The position numbers and the translations under genes are program-made. The notes under the pieces were generated by a model that saw only the letters and a list, made by a program, of their open reading frames with translations, did no database searches and was not told the origin of the DNA. This document shows, piece by piece, positions 44,714 through 53,186 of a DNA stretch of 64,000 nucleotides. Source of the DNA: Coriobacteriia bacterium (lineage in GTDB: Bacteria; Actinomycetota; Coriobacteriia; Coriobacteriales; Eggerthellaceae); the NCBI GenBank assembly GCA_030530215.1, contig JAUMVJ010000005.1:24016-88015 (forward strand). Direction: 5' to 3'. Within the stretch, counting starts at the first letter, position 1. Each line of letters begins with the position of its first letter.

Positions 44714-46085
44714 CGCCTTGGATGTTTGCATCCTGGGAGCAGGGGCTTCGGGCTTGGCTTGTGCGGTGGAATGCGCGCGAGGCTTACGGCGTGCGGGCGA
44801 CGAAACGACCCGCGTTGTGGTGCTGGAGGCGGGTTCCAAGCCCGGCCGCTCGATACTTGCGAGCGGCAATGGTCGCTGCAACTTTTCCAATCTTGTTCTG
44901 AGTTCGTCAAAGAAGCGCGGCATGTATCGCAATGCGGAATTCGCTGAGGCGGCGGCCGAGGCCCTGGGCTCAACGTCTGCGGTTGGCGTTCTTCCGTGGT
45001 TCAGACAGCTTGGCTTGGTCTGGCGTGCGGACGATGCGGGCTTGGGAATGCTCTACCCCTACTCGAACAAGGCCTCCACGGTTTTGGACGTGCTGCTTGC
45101 TGCCTGCGAGCGTTGGGGCGTTGAAATTATGCCTGAGCTGCGCATAAGCATGGTTGAGTTTGTGCCGGGCGAGTGCGCGGGCTTTTTTCTTAAGGGCGAG
45201 CGCGCATTTGAAAAATCGCGTACCAAAACCGCCAAAGGACGCATCAAGCGTGAGCTTTCCTGGAAGCCTGTTGAGCTTCGAAGCAAGAAGCTCGTGCTCG
45301 CCGTCGGCGGTGCGCTCGGCGAAGAAGAGCTTGCGAGCATAGTTCCTGATCATGATGTTGTTGCTTTTGGGCCGGTGCTCACCGCTCTTGATGTTGTGGG
45401 TGAAGATTTACTAGGGCTCGATGGTGTCCGCGCAAAGGTTTCGGCCTGCGTTTTGGAGGCTAAGCCGTCAAGCGAATCGGGCGAGCGCCAGGGCCAGGAT
45501 GGCGCCTGCGAGTTCCAAGAGTCGGGCGAAATCTTGTTCCGCGAGCATCAGCTAAGTGGGATTCTGTCGTTCAATCTTTCGCGCCAGCTGCCGTATGGCG
45601 GCTATCTTGCTTTGGATTTTGCCCCCGAATACGATGCGCGCGATTTGCTCGACCTACTTACTTTTATGGCAAAGAGCACTGGGGCGCGTACCTCAGATGA
45701 GCTTTTGCGCGGGATGTTCGCGCCTGCCTTGGCGCGTGCGCTTGCGCGGAAGGCCAACATTGCCGCGCCAGCACACGGGCACAGTGCGCCTTCGCCCAAA
45801 TCGACGCTCCCCAAAGAAGATATCGCGGAGCTTGCCCGGGTTATCAAGCGTTTCGAGCTTGAAGTTTCCGGCGCAAGTTCAACGCATGCTCCTCAGGTGC
45901 ATCGGGGCGGTGTTGCCGTGGAGCAGGTAAACCCGGCAAGCCTTGAATCCAAGAAGACCCCCGGGCTCTTCGTTTTGGGCGAAGCCCTGGACGTCGACGG
46001 CCCTTGCGGCGGTTACAACCTTGATTGGGCCTGGACAAGCGGCGTTCTAGCCGGACAGGCCATTTTTAAAGAAATTTTGCACTAG
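44706..46085 (+). CDS. HI0933/BaiN-family FAD oxidoreductase
   Basis: 459 residues from a GTG at 44706, preceded by AGAGGA and overlapping the lgt stop by eight bases. The N-terminal dinucleotide fold is VCILGAGASGLACAVE; the family hallmark GRSILASGNGRCNFSN follows at about 50-65, and the C-terminal flavin contact is HRGGVAVEQVN and GPCGGYNLDWAWTSG. Family members are flavoproteins of mostly unknown role; BaiN-type enzymes reduce bile-acid intermediates in gut Clostridia, but that function cannot be assumed. A Ser/Pro-rich insertion lies near 360-385. Confidence 0.88.
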   Translation: MASALDVCILGAGASGLACAVECARGLRRAGDETTRVVVLEAGSKPGRSILASGNGRCNFSNLVLSSSKKRGMYRNAEFAEAAAEALGSTSAVGVLPWFRQLGLVWRADDAGLGMLYPYSNKASTVLDVLLAACERWGVEIMPELRISMVEFVPGECAGFFLKGERAFEKSRTKTAKGRIKRELSWKPVELRSKKLVLAVGGALGEEELASIVPDHDVVAFGPVLTALDVVGEDLLGLDGVRAKVSACVLEAKPSSESGERQGQDGACEFQESGEILFREHQLSGILSFNLSRQLPYGGYLALDFAPEYDARDLLDLLTFMAKSTGARTSDELLRGMFAPALARALARKANIAAPAHGHSAPSPKSTLPKEDIAELARVIKRFELEVSGASSTHAPQVHRGGVAVEQVNPASLESKKTPGLFVLGEALDVDGPCGGYNLDWAWTSGVLAGQAIFKEILH

Positions 46086-46095
46086 GCGGTTCGTG

Positions 46096-48144
46096 ATGAT
46101 CGAAGTTTCAAACCTATCCCTGTCGCTCGATGCGTTTTTGCCTGAGCGCCCCGACGGCGTTAAGCGTGCTGCCGCAAAGGCGCTGTCAGTTCCTCAGACG
46201 GATTTTGTGTCTGTTGAAGTGGTAAAACGCAGCATCGATGCTCGCAAGAAGAAAGACATCCATGCCGTGGCTACCTTGCGCTTGGAGCTAGCCGCTCAGC
46301 ATGAGCAGCGCTTGCTCGAGGATGCGCCGGCGGGTTTGCATGTTAAGCAGGTTAAAAACAGCTACGCGCCGCTTGAGACCCCGCGCTGCAAGGATCCCGA
46401 GTTTGCCCCGCTTATCGTAGGTGCCGGCCCGGCCGGTTTGTTCTGCGCGCTTTACCTGGCACAATGCGGCCTTAAGCCAGTGCTGGTTGAGCAGGGCAAC
46501 GATGTTGATCGCCGCGCCGAGGACGTGGAGGAATTCACCATCCTGGCTGAGCTCAACCCCTGCTCGAACATTCAGTTCGGCGAAGGCGGCGCGGGCACCT
46601 TCTCGGACGGCAAGCTGACCACCAACCTCAAAAACGAACTGACACCGCATGTGCTCCACTGGTTCGTGGACGCGGGCGCCCCCGCCGAAATTTTGTGGCA
46701 GGCGCACCCTCACCTGGGGTCGGATAACCTGCCCCGCATCGTTAAGACCATGCGCGAGGAGATTATTTCCTTGGGCGGTGAGGTTCATTTCGGAGTTCAG
46801 CTTGCCGGCTTGGTGCTAAGCGAGGGCAAGGTTTCCCAGGCCCGGCTGCGCAAGGTCGCGAGCGGCGAGGAATTCACGCGTGAGGTTCAGCAGGTGGTTT
46901 TGGCTTGCGGTCATTCGGCTAGGCATACCTTCGAAATGGTGCATGAGCAGGGCTTTGTTATGGAGCGCAAGCCCTTCAGCGTCGGCGTGCGCATTGAGCA
47001 TCCCCAGCGCATGATCAATCAATCCCAATGGGGCAAGGCTACGGTGCATCCGGCTTTGGGCGCCGCCGAGTACAAGCTAGTCGAGCATCTGTCTAGTGGA
47101 CGCAGTGTGTACACCTTCTGCATGTGCCCGGGCGGCCAGGTAGTTGCCGCTGCAAGCGAAGAAGGCGGCGTGGTAACCAACGGCATGAGCAACTTCGCCC
47201 GCGACGGATACAACGCCAACGCGGCTTTGCTGGTGAGCGTTGACCCGACTGACTTCCCTGGTGAAGGCGTGCTTGCCGGGGTGGAGTTCCAGCGCTCGAT
47301 CGAGCGCGCGGCCTATGATGCGGCCCTTGCCGCAGGTGGCGAGCCTTATCAGGCGCCCAGCCAAACGGTGGGGGAGTTCATGCGCCACATGCGCGACCTT
47401 GCTCGAGAAAAGCGTCGCGCCGAGGGCACCGTGGAGCATGTGGATGTCGACTTGGTTCACGCTCGTCGCGAGCAGGATGAGCTGGTGCTTCATGAACAGC
47501 GCGAGCAGGAACGCCGCGAGCTCAACCGTCAGCGCGCCCCGAAGGGCGGCATCCGTGGAGGCCGCGGCAATCATGCCAAGGTTGCGAAGAGCGGCAAGGG
47601 CAAGCAGCCGCAGGCTCCGCGCGGCCCTAAGCTCATCGGCGCCAAAGAGATGCTCCCTACTTACGGTCGCGGCGTGGTGGAAGCCAACCTTGATGCCTGC
47701 CTGCCCGATTTCGTTGTTCAGGCCTTGTTCGAGGCACTGCCCCTTTTGGGCCGTAAGCTCAAGGGTTTTGACGATAAGAACGCCATCATGACCGCACCCG
47801 AGACTCGCTCATCCTCGCCAGTGCGCATCAAGCGCGACGATGCTTACCAGGCCTTCTTTGCCGATGGGGCTGATGCGGCTCCGGGCAACGAAGCTACGCC
47901 CGCTGAAGACGCATCCGCCGAAAGCGCGCTTGGCCAGGAAGCGAGCGCCGCTGCCAGGGTCGCGCTCGACCCTGCAGCTGCAGCCGACCCTGCAGCCGAT
48001 GCTGCTCCGTCCGACGCTCTCTTCGAAATCCGAACTGGCCTCTATCCTTGCGGTGAAGGTCCGGGGTACGCGGGCGGAATCATGTCGGCGGCTGTGGATG
48101 GTTTGCGCATCGCAAAGGCCGTTGCTGCCCCACACCTGAAATAG
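46096..48144 (+). CDS. COG2509-type FAD-dependent dehydrogenase
   Basis: 682 residues from the ATG at 46096 (a GTG three bases upstream is equally in frame). An N-terminal 80-residue RNA-fold-like domain is followed by the flavin fold PLIVGAGPAGLFCALYLA, SNIQFGEGGAGTFSDGKL, and the C-terminal FAD contact GEGPGYAGGIMSAAVDGLRI. Two insertions are unusual: a basic Glu/Arg linker near 430-510 and an Ala/Pro/Asp-rich run near 585-640 just before the last flavin motif. The family is widespread and uncharacterised. It follows the BaiN-like gene by ten bases. Confidence 0.87.
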   Translation: MIEVSNLSLSLDAFLPERPDGVKRAAAKALSVPQTDFVSVEVVKRSIDARKKKDIHAVATLRLELAAQHEQRLLEDAPAGLHVKQVKNSYAPLETPRCKDPEFAPLIVGAGPAGLFCALYLAQCGLKPVLVEQGNDVDRRAEDVEEFTILAELNPCSNIQFGEGGAGTFSDGKLTTNLKNELTPHVLHWFVDAGAPAEILWQAHPHLGSDNLPRIVKTMREEIISLGGEVHFGVQLAGLVLSEGKVSQARLRKVASGEEFTREVQQVVLACGHSARHTFEMVHEQGFVMERKPFSVGVRIEHPQRMINQSQWGKATVHPALGAAEYKLVEHLSSGRSVYTFCMCPGGQVVAAASEEGGVVTNGMSNFARDGYNANAALLVSVDPTDFPGEGVLAGVEFQRSIERAAYDAALAAGGEPYQAPSQTVGEFMRHMRDLAREKRRAEGTVEHVDVDLVHARREQDELVLHEQREQERRELNRQRAPKGGIRGGRGNHAKVAKSGKGKQPQAPRGPKLIGAKEMLPTYGRGVVEANLDACLPDFVVQALFEALPLLGRKLKGFDDKNAIMTAPETRSSSPVRIKRDDAYQAFFADGADAAPGNEATPAEDASAESALGQEASAAARVALDPAAAADPAADAAPSDALFEIRTGLYPCGEGPGYAGGIMSAAVDGLRIAKAVAAPHLK

Positions 48145-48277
48145 CCGACCCCCTGCCGCCGCGAGCCTCGGCGGCTTGGGCTTCCTCATTACAATTGCGC
48201 ACGGAGCGCGGCCTTTTTCGCTGCGCACCTTGCGGTCTTTGCACGGGCCGCGTGGAGCAAGGGGAAGCTTCACCATC

Positions 48278-48337
48278 GGTCCTTCAAAGGCAACAGCCTT
48301 TCGGTTCGGCGGCACAGCTTCCTGAACCGAAAGGACC
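48278..48337 (+). promoter_or_regulatory. Alternative hairpins over the lutA ribosome-binding site
   Basis: CCTTTCGGTTC (48297-48307) pairs perfectly with GAACCGAAAGG (48324-48334), which includes the AAAGGA Shine-Dalgarno of lutA (ATG at 48343). The left arm can instead pair with AAAGG at 48286-48290, and GGTCCTT (48278-48284) can pair with AAGGACC (48331-48337). The mutually exclusive helices look like a sequester/anti-sequester switch. Ligand or factor unknown. Confidence 0.5.
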
Positions 48338-48342
48338 AACCT

Positions 48343-49089
48343 ATGAAAGTTGCCTTCTTCCCTCAGTGCATGATCGACATGTTCTATCCCGAAGTTGGCG
48401 AAGCGGCCGCGCGCGTTCTTGAGCGCCTGGGCTGCGAATTAATCGTTCCCGATAATCAGATATGCTGCGGGCAGCCCCTTATCAACGCGGGCTACCTGGA
48501 AGAAGCGGTGCCCGCCGTTCGTTCCATCGTCGAGGCCTACGCGCCCTACGATGTGGTGGTAACGCCAAGCGGATCGTGCGCCTATGCCATCAAGCACGAT
48601 TACGAAAAATACCTGGGCGCCGACCCCGAGTACGGCGAGCGCATCAAAGAACTTGCTGGCAAGATCTATGAGTTCACCGAGTTCATCGTCGATTACCTGG
48701 GTGTAACAAACGTCGGCGCCAAGCTCGAGGGCAAGGCAACCCTTCACAAGAGCTGCCACATGACGCGCCTTCTGGGCGTTAAAGAACCGCCCTTGAAATT
48801 GCTCGAGGGCGTTGAGGGTCTTGAGTACGTCGAGATGCAGGCGGCCGACCGCTGCTGCGGTTTCGGTGGCGTGTTCTCGGTGAAGGAACCCGAGATTTCG
48901 GAGCAGATGGTGCGCGAGAAGGCCGAGCTTGCCCTTGCCACGGGCGCCGATTACCTGGTGGGCTGCGACCAGGCTTGCCTGATGAACATCAAGGGTTGCC
49001 TGGACCGCATGGAAGCAGAGGGAAACCTTCCTCGTCCCATTAAGGTGATGCATATCGCCGAGGTTTTGGACTCAGGAAAGGGGGAATAG
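48343..49089 (+). CDS. lutA: Lactate utilisation protein LutA (Fe-S oxidoreductase)
   Basis: 248 residues. Two CCG domains, each ending in the cysteine-rich motif: QICCGQPLINAGY (near 43-55) and DRCCGFGGVFSVKEP (near 169-183), with SGSCAY and HKSCHM between. LutA, LutB and LutC together oxidise L-lactate to pyruvate in organisms such as Bacillus subtilis. First gene of lutABC; spacing to lutB is three bases. Confidence 0.93.
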   Translation: MKVAFFPQCMIDMFYPEVGEAAARVLERLGCELIVPDNQICCGQPLINAGYLEEAVPAVRSIVEAYAPYDVVVTPSGSCAYAIKHDYEKYLGADPEYGERIKELAGKIYEFTEFIVDYLGVTNVGAKLEGKATLHKSCHMTRLLGVKEPPLKLLEGVEGLEYVEMQAADRCCGFGGVFSVKEPEISEQMVREKAELALATGADYLVGCDQACLMNIKGCLDRMEAEGNLPRPIKVMHIAEVLDSGKGE

Positions 49090-49092
49090 GCT

Positions 49093-50676
49093 ATGGCAAC
49101 GTCTCCCGTTATTTATGACGACGCTCCTTTGCGCGAGCGCGTGAAGAATGCCCTTGCCGACGACTTCAAGCACAACGCCATCAAAAGCGCCCAGGAAACC
49201 ATCGTGGGCAACCGCAACAAATGTGCCGACGCTAACCCGCTGTGGGAAGAGCTTCGCTGGGAAGCGGCCTATATCCGCAATCACGTTCTTGAGAACCTTG
49301 ACTACTACATCCGCGAGTTTGCCAAGAACGCCGAGGCGGCAGGCGCCACGGTGCATTTTGCGCCCACGGCCGAAGACGCCGTTGAGTGCGCGCTTGACAT
49401 TTTTGAGGAAGTTCACGCCACGCGCTGCGTGAAATCAAAGTCCATGGTCACCGAAGAAGTGGGCTTGAACGAGTACCTGGAAAAGCACGGCATCCACGCA
49501 GTGGAAACCGACTGCGCCGAGAACATCCTGCAGACGGCAGGCTCCAAGCCTTCGCACATCGTTGTGCCAGCGCTGCACTTCAACCGTGATTCCATCCGTG
49601 ATTTGTATCGAGAGAAGAAGGGCTACACCGGTTCCAATTCGCCCGAGGAGATCACCAAGTTTTTGCGCTCCAACCTGCGCGAGGAGTTCCTAAGCGCCAA
49701 GGTGGGCGTTACGGGTTGCAACTTCGGCGTGGCCGAAACGGGCTCGTGCACGCTTGTTACCAACGAGGGTAACGCCCGCATGGCAACCACCGTCCCCGAA
49801 ACGCAGATCGTGATGATGGGCGCCGAGCGCATCGTCCCCGACCTGCGCTCGCTCGACACCCTGGTTGCCCTGCTGGTGCCGAGCGCCGTAGGTTCCAAGA
49901 TCACCTCGTCGTTCCAGGTGAACACCGGTGCAGCCAAGCCCGGCGAGGCGGATGGCCCTACCAAGGTGCACATCATCATGGTGGACAACGGCCGCAGCAA
50001 GATTTTGGCCAGTGAGTTTAGGGGTATGCTGCGTTGCATTCGTTGCGGTGCTTGCATGAACAACTGCCCGGTATATCGCCACATCACCGGCCACGGCTAC
50101 GGCACTATCTACCCCGGCCCCATGGGCGTGGTGCTTACTCCTCTTTTGGAGGGTTACGAAAACACCGACAAGCTTCCTTATGCTTGCTCGCTGTGCGGTG
50201 CCTGCGACGACATGTGCCCGGTGCGCATTCCCTTGCATAGGCATATCCATAAACATAAGTTCAACCTTGCCGAGCACGGGCATACCTCTGCCCCCGAGCA
50301 GGCGACCTTCGATATGGCGGGCAAGGTGCTGAGCAATCGCTTATTGTACGACATTGCAACGGGCTCCGGCTCGCGCGGCATGAAGATTTTGGGCGGCGCG
50401 TACGGCGCACTGGGGCTCTCCACCTCGTGGATTCCGGTTTTGCGCGGTTGGACTTCCTCGCGTGATATGGATCTGATGGCCAAGGAGCGCTTCCGCGATC
50501 GCTTTGCCAAGCGCACGCCTGTGGCCGCTGAGCTGGACGAAAACGGCATGTCGGCCGCCGATAGGGCCGAGGCCGCTCGCGAAAAGGCCGCTGCCGGAGC
50601 GCATGCCTCCGTTGCGGCGGGCGCGGCGGATGCAGCGGAGCAAGATCTGTCCCAGGAAGGGGGTGCTCGCGCATGA
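49093..50676 (+). CDS. lutB: Lactate utilisation protein LutB (ferredoxin-type subunit)
   Basis: 527 residues. An LUD domain (about 60-300; TGCNFGVAETGSCTLVTNEG) is followed by two 4Fe-4S motifs, CIRCGACMNNCP (near 315-326) and CSLCGACDDMCPVRIPLH (near 365-382). Electron-transfer subunit of the L-lactate-oxidising complex. The last 40 residues are Ala-rich. The stop overlaps the lutC start by four bases (ATGA). Confidence 0.95.
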   Translation: MATSPVIYDDAPLRERVKNALADDFKHNAIKSAQETIVGNRNKCADANPLWEELRWEAAYIRNHVLENLDYYIREFAKNAEAAGATVHFAPTAEDAVECALDIFEEVHATRCVKSKSMVTEEVGLNEYLEKHGIHAVETDCAENILQTAGSKPSHIVVPALHFNRDSIRDLYREKKGYTGSNSPEEITKFLRSNLREEFLSAKVGVTGCNFGVAETGSCTLVTNEGNARMATTVPETQIVMMGAERIVPDLRSLDTLVALLVPSAVGSKITSSFQVNTGAAKPGEADGPTKVHIIMVDNGRSKILASEFRGMLRCIRCGACMNNCPVYRHITGHGYGTIYPGPMGVVLTPLLEGYENTDKLPYACSLCGACDDMCPVRIPLHRHIHKHKFNLAEHGHTSAPEQATFDMAGKVLSNRLLYDIATGSGSRGMKILGGAYGALGLSTSWIPVLRGWTSSRDMDLMAKERFRDRFAKRTPVAAELDENGMSAADRAEAAREKAAAGAHASVAAGAADAAEQDLSQEGGARA

Positions 50677-51371
50677 GCACGGTAAGCTTGGATGAATTCT
50701 TGAAGCCTTTTTCCGCTGCCCTCGGGCGCGACGAGGCGCCCGAGCAGGTCGAGAGCATCGACGTTCAGAACTCGGTGCAGTTCATCGTCTCGCGCGCGAT
50801 GGCTCCTGCGCAGATTGAGGAAAAGTTCATCGACGAGGTGAAGAAGATCGGCGTGCTGGTGAAGTGCTGCGCCCCTGGCCAGGAGGCTTCGGCGGTCGTC
50901 GAGGAGGTGCGTCGTTTGGACGCCGCCAACAGGACGGTTTTGTACGCCGCAGACGCCTGGGCCGACGAGTGCGGCTTGCCCGCCGCCCTTGAGGCAGCCG
51001 GGCTTGATTCGGTTCGCTGGGATGCCTCAAAGGGTCGCGATGCGATTCAGGAGGCGGCGCATCTGGATGTTGGCGTCACCTTCGCTTACGGTGCCATCGC
51101 CGAAACCGGCTCGGTGGTGCAATGCTCCTCCGAGGCGTCAGGCCGAAGCGTCTGCACGATCCCGCCCTGCCACATCGCGGTGGTGAAACGCTCAAAGCTC
51201 TTCGCGCGCATGGGCGAGCTTCTGGATGATTTACAGGGCACCTACGGCGCGGACATGCCCTCGAACGTGAGCGTCATCAGCGGCCCGTCTGCCACCGCCG
51301 ACATCGAGCTTGTTCGCGTTGTCGGCGTCCATGGCCCGGTGCACACCGCCGTCATTATGGTCGAGGACTAG
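50673..51371 (+). CDS. lutC: Lactate utilisation protein LutC
   Basis: 232 residues, LUD domain: FAYGAIAETGSVVQCSSEAS, CTIPPCHIAVVKRS and the closing SGPSATADIELVRVVGVHGP. Third subunit of the LutABC lactate oxidase. The operon ends at a bidirectional terminator. Confidence 0.93.
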   Translation: MSTVSLDEFLKPFSAALGRDEAPEQVESIDVQNSVQFIVSRAMAPAQIEEKFIDEVKKIGVLVKCCAPGQEASAVVEEVRRLDAANRTVLYAADAWADECGLPAALEAAGLDSVRWDASKGRDAIQEAAHLDVGVTFAYGAIAETGSVVQCSSEASGRSVCTIPPCHIAVVKRSKLFARMGELLDDLQGTYGADMPSNVSVISGPSATADIELVRVVGVHGPVHTAVIMVED

Positions 51372-51401
51372 CTGCGTTAAGCGGTTTCTTTAGATCCAAT
51401 T

Positions 51402-51436
51402 AAAAAGGCTCGAGTCGTGGGACTCGAGCCTTTTGT
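51402..51436. terminator. Bidirectional terminator between lutC and the D-lactate dehydrogenase gene
   Basis: AAAAAGGCTCGAGTC-GTGG-GACTCGAGCCTTTTG: a near-perfect stem with A and T tracts on either side. Confidence 0.92.
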
Positions 51437-51464
51437 TTCGTTATGTGCTTGAAGCGGCTAGGTT

Positions 51465-52892
51465 TTAAGCCTCGCGCTCGTCGCAGACCTTGCCGGGGTT
51501 CAGGATACCCTTGGGGTCGAACACCTGCTTGATCGCTGCCATCAGGCCGAAGGCCGTCTCGCCGACAGACTGCTTGAGATATTCCTTCTTTGCGTGGCCA
51601 ATGCCGTGCTCGCCGGAAACGGCACCGTTGAGCTCGGCGCACTTGTCGTAGCTTGCCTGCATGACTTCGGCCGAGATGACCTTGAACTCTTCCTCGGTTT
51701 TGTTGTTGGAAGAGCAGTAGATGTGCAGATTGCCGTCGCCGGCGTGGCCGAAGGAGCGGATGCGCATGCCCTTCTCGGTGCCTACCTGGTGCACGTACTC
51801 AAGGAACTCGGCGATGTTATCAACGGGAACGACGACGTCCATCTCGTCAAGGTACTTGGTGTCGGCCTCGATGCAGGTAAGGAAGGCGCTGCGGGCAGCC
51901 CAGATGGCGGCCTTGTCGTCGGAGTCTTTCATAACCAGAACGTCGAAGGCGCCGTGCTCGTCGGCAACCTCCATCAAAGTCTCGGCACGGGACATGATCT
52001 CGTCCTCGTCGTTGCCCTCGAGCGTGACCAGGATATAGGCGCCTGCTTCCTTGCCGTTGATGACGGTGGGAATGAACTTGGAACCGGTGAACTCGGCCGA
52101 GGAGTCGACGATGTCGCGCTCCATGAACTCGATGGAGCGGGGGTCAAGGCCGGCGTGCTTGATGGGGGGCACCGAGGTGATGGCGGCTTCGATGTTTTCA
52201 AAGGGAAGAAGGAAGCTGATGTCTTCCTTGGGGTTGGGGACAAGTTTCATGGTGAGCTCGGTGATGACGGCCAAGGTGCCCTCGGAACCGACGATCAGGT
52301 GAAGCAAGCTGTAGCCGGAGCTCGTCTTGGTGACGGCTTTGTCGATCTCGAGGATCTCGCCGTTGGGCAGGACGACCGTCATGGCCAAAACGTAGTCGCG
52401 GGTGGTGCCGTACTTCACGGCGCGCATGCCGCCTGCGTTGGTGTTGACGTTGCCGCCCACAGAGCCGGTTTTCTCGCCGGGATCGGGCGGGTACATGAGG
52501 TTGTGCTCAAGCGCGTCGGCGGCAAGCTCGCACAGGCGAACGCCGGGCTGGATGCGAACGTTGAAGTTCTTCATGTCGTAGCCCAGGATCTTGTTCATGC
52601 GCATCGTGCACAGAACGACGCCGCCGAAAAGCGGGGTCGAGCCGCCGGCAAGGCCGGTGCCGGCGCCGCGTACGGTGACCGGGATGTTGTTGTCGTTGCA
52701 GAGCCTCATGATTGCCGAGACTTCCTCGGTGCAGCCGGGGTGAACGACGACTTCCGGCATGCGGGAGCCGTAAATGGGCATCTCATCGTGCGAGTAATCC
52801 TCGCTGACCTCGGAACCGTAGACGCAATGCGCTTCGCCAACGATGCTTGCGAGCTGTTTGGCGAAATCTTCCGTGACCGTGTTGTAAGACAT
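51465..52892 (-). CDS. glcD: FAD-linked D-lactate/glycolate dehydrogenase (GlcD type)
   Basis: 475 residues. N-terminal PCMH-type FAD fold (PVTVRGAGTGLAGGSTPLFG, DPGEKTGSVGGNVNTNAGG) and C-terminal FAD-oxidase domain (RSFGHAGDGNLHIYC, GAVSGEHGIGHAKKEYL). Such enzymes oxidise D-lactate or glycolate and pass electrons to an Fe-S partner; adjacency to lutABC and a lactate permease points to D-lactate. AAGGAGA precedes the ATG. An 18-base perfect palindrome lies upstream. Confidence 0.92.
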   Translation of the reverse strand: MSYNTVTEDFAKQLASIVGEAHCVYGSEVSEDYSHDEMPIYGSRMPEVVVHPGCTEEVSAIMRLCNDNNIPVTVRGAGTGLAGGSTPLFGGVVLCTMRMNKILGYDMKNFNVRIQPGVRLCELAADALEHNLMYPPDPGEKTGSVGGNVNTNAGGMRAVKYGTTRDYVLAMTVVLPNGEILEIDKAVTKTSSGYSLLHLIVGSEGTLAVITELTMKLVPNPKEDISFLLPFENIEAAITSVPPIKHAGLDPRSIEFMERDIVDSSAEFTGSKFIPTVINGKEAGAYILVTLEGNDEDEIMSRAETLMEVADEHGAFDVLVMKDSDDKAAIWAARSAFLTCIEADTKYLDEMDVVVPVDNIAEFLEYVHQVGTEKGMRIRSFGHAGDGNLHIYCSSNNKTEEEFKVISAEVMQASYDKCAELNGAVSGEHGIGHAKKEYLKQSVGETAFGLMAAIKQVFDPKGILNPGKVCDEREA

Positions 52893-53008
52893 ATTTCTCC
52901 TTGCGAAACCTCGTTTGCATAAAAGCCCACAGGCTTTTTCAGCGATGAAACACTGTATAAGAAACGCAAGTGACGAACGCTCGGGCGCAAGCTATTTTCG
53001 GAGGGCGG

Positions 53009-53026
53009 TTGGAATAATTATTCCAA
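53009..53026. promoter_or_regulatory. 18-bp palindrome upstream of the D-lactate dehydrogenase gene
   Basis: TTGGAATAATTATTCCAA is a perfect palindrome 117 bases upstream of the glcD-type start and next to the lctP terminator; a probable operator for a dimeric regulator. Confidence 0.55.
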
Positions 53027-53028
53027 TG

Positions 53029-53062
53029 AAAAAGAACCCATGCGCGGGGCATGGGTTCTTTT
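53029..53062 (-). terminator. lctP terminator
   Basis: AAAAGAACCCATGC and GCATGGGTTCTTTT form a 14-pair stem with T tract on the minus strand, about 125 bases past the lctP stop. Confidence 0.88.
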
Positions 53063-53186
53063 GATGCGAGTTTTTCGCTGTGCGCTCTTTGGCGCGGTTT
53101 TGGCCTTGGGGCGCGGGCTAAGCTGCTGGCTGGATGTTGCGGCCACGCGCTTGAGCGGCTGCGCGTTTGAGCGGGCGCGTTCTAGC

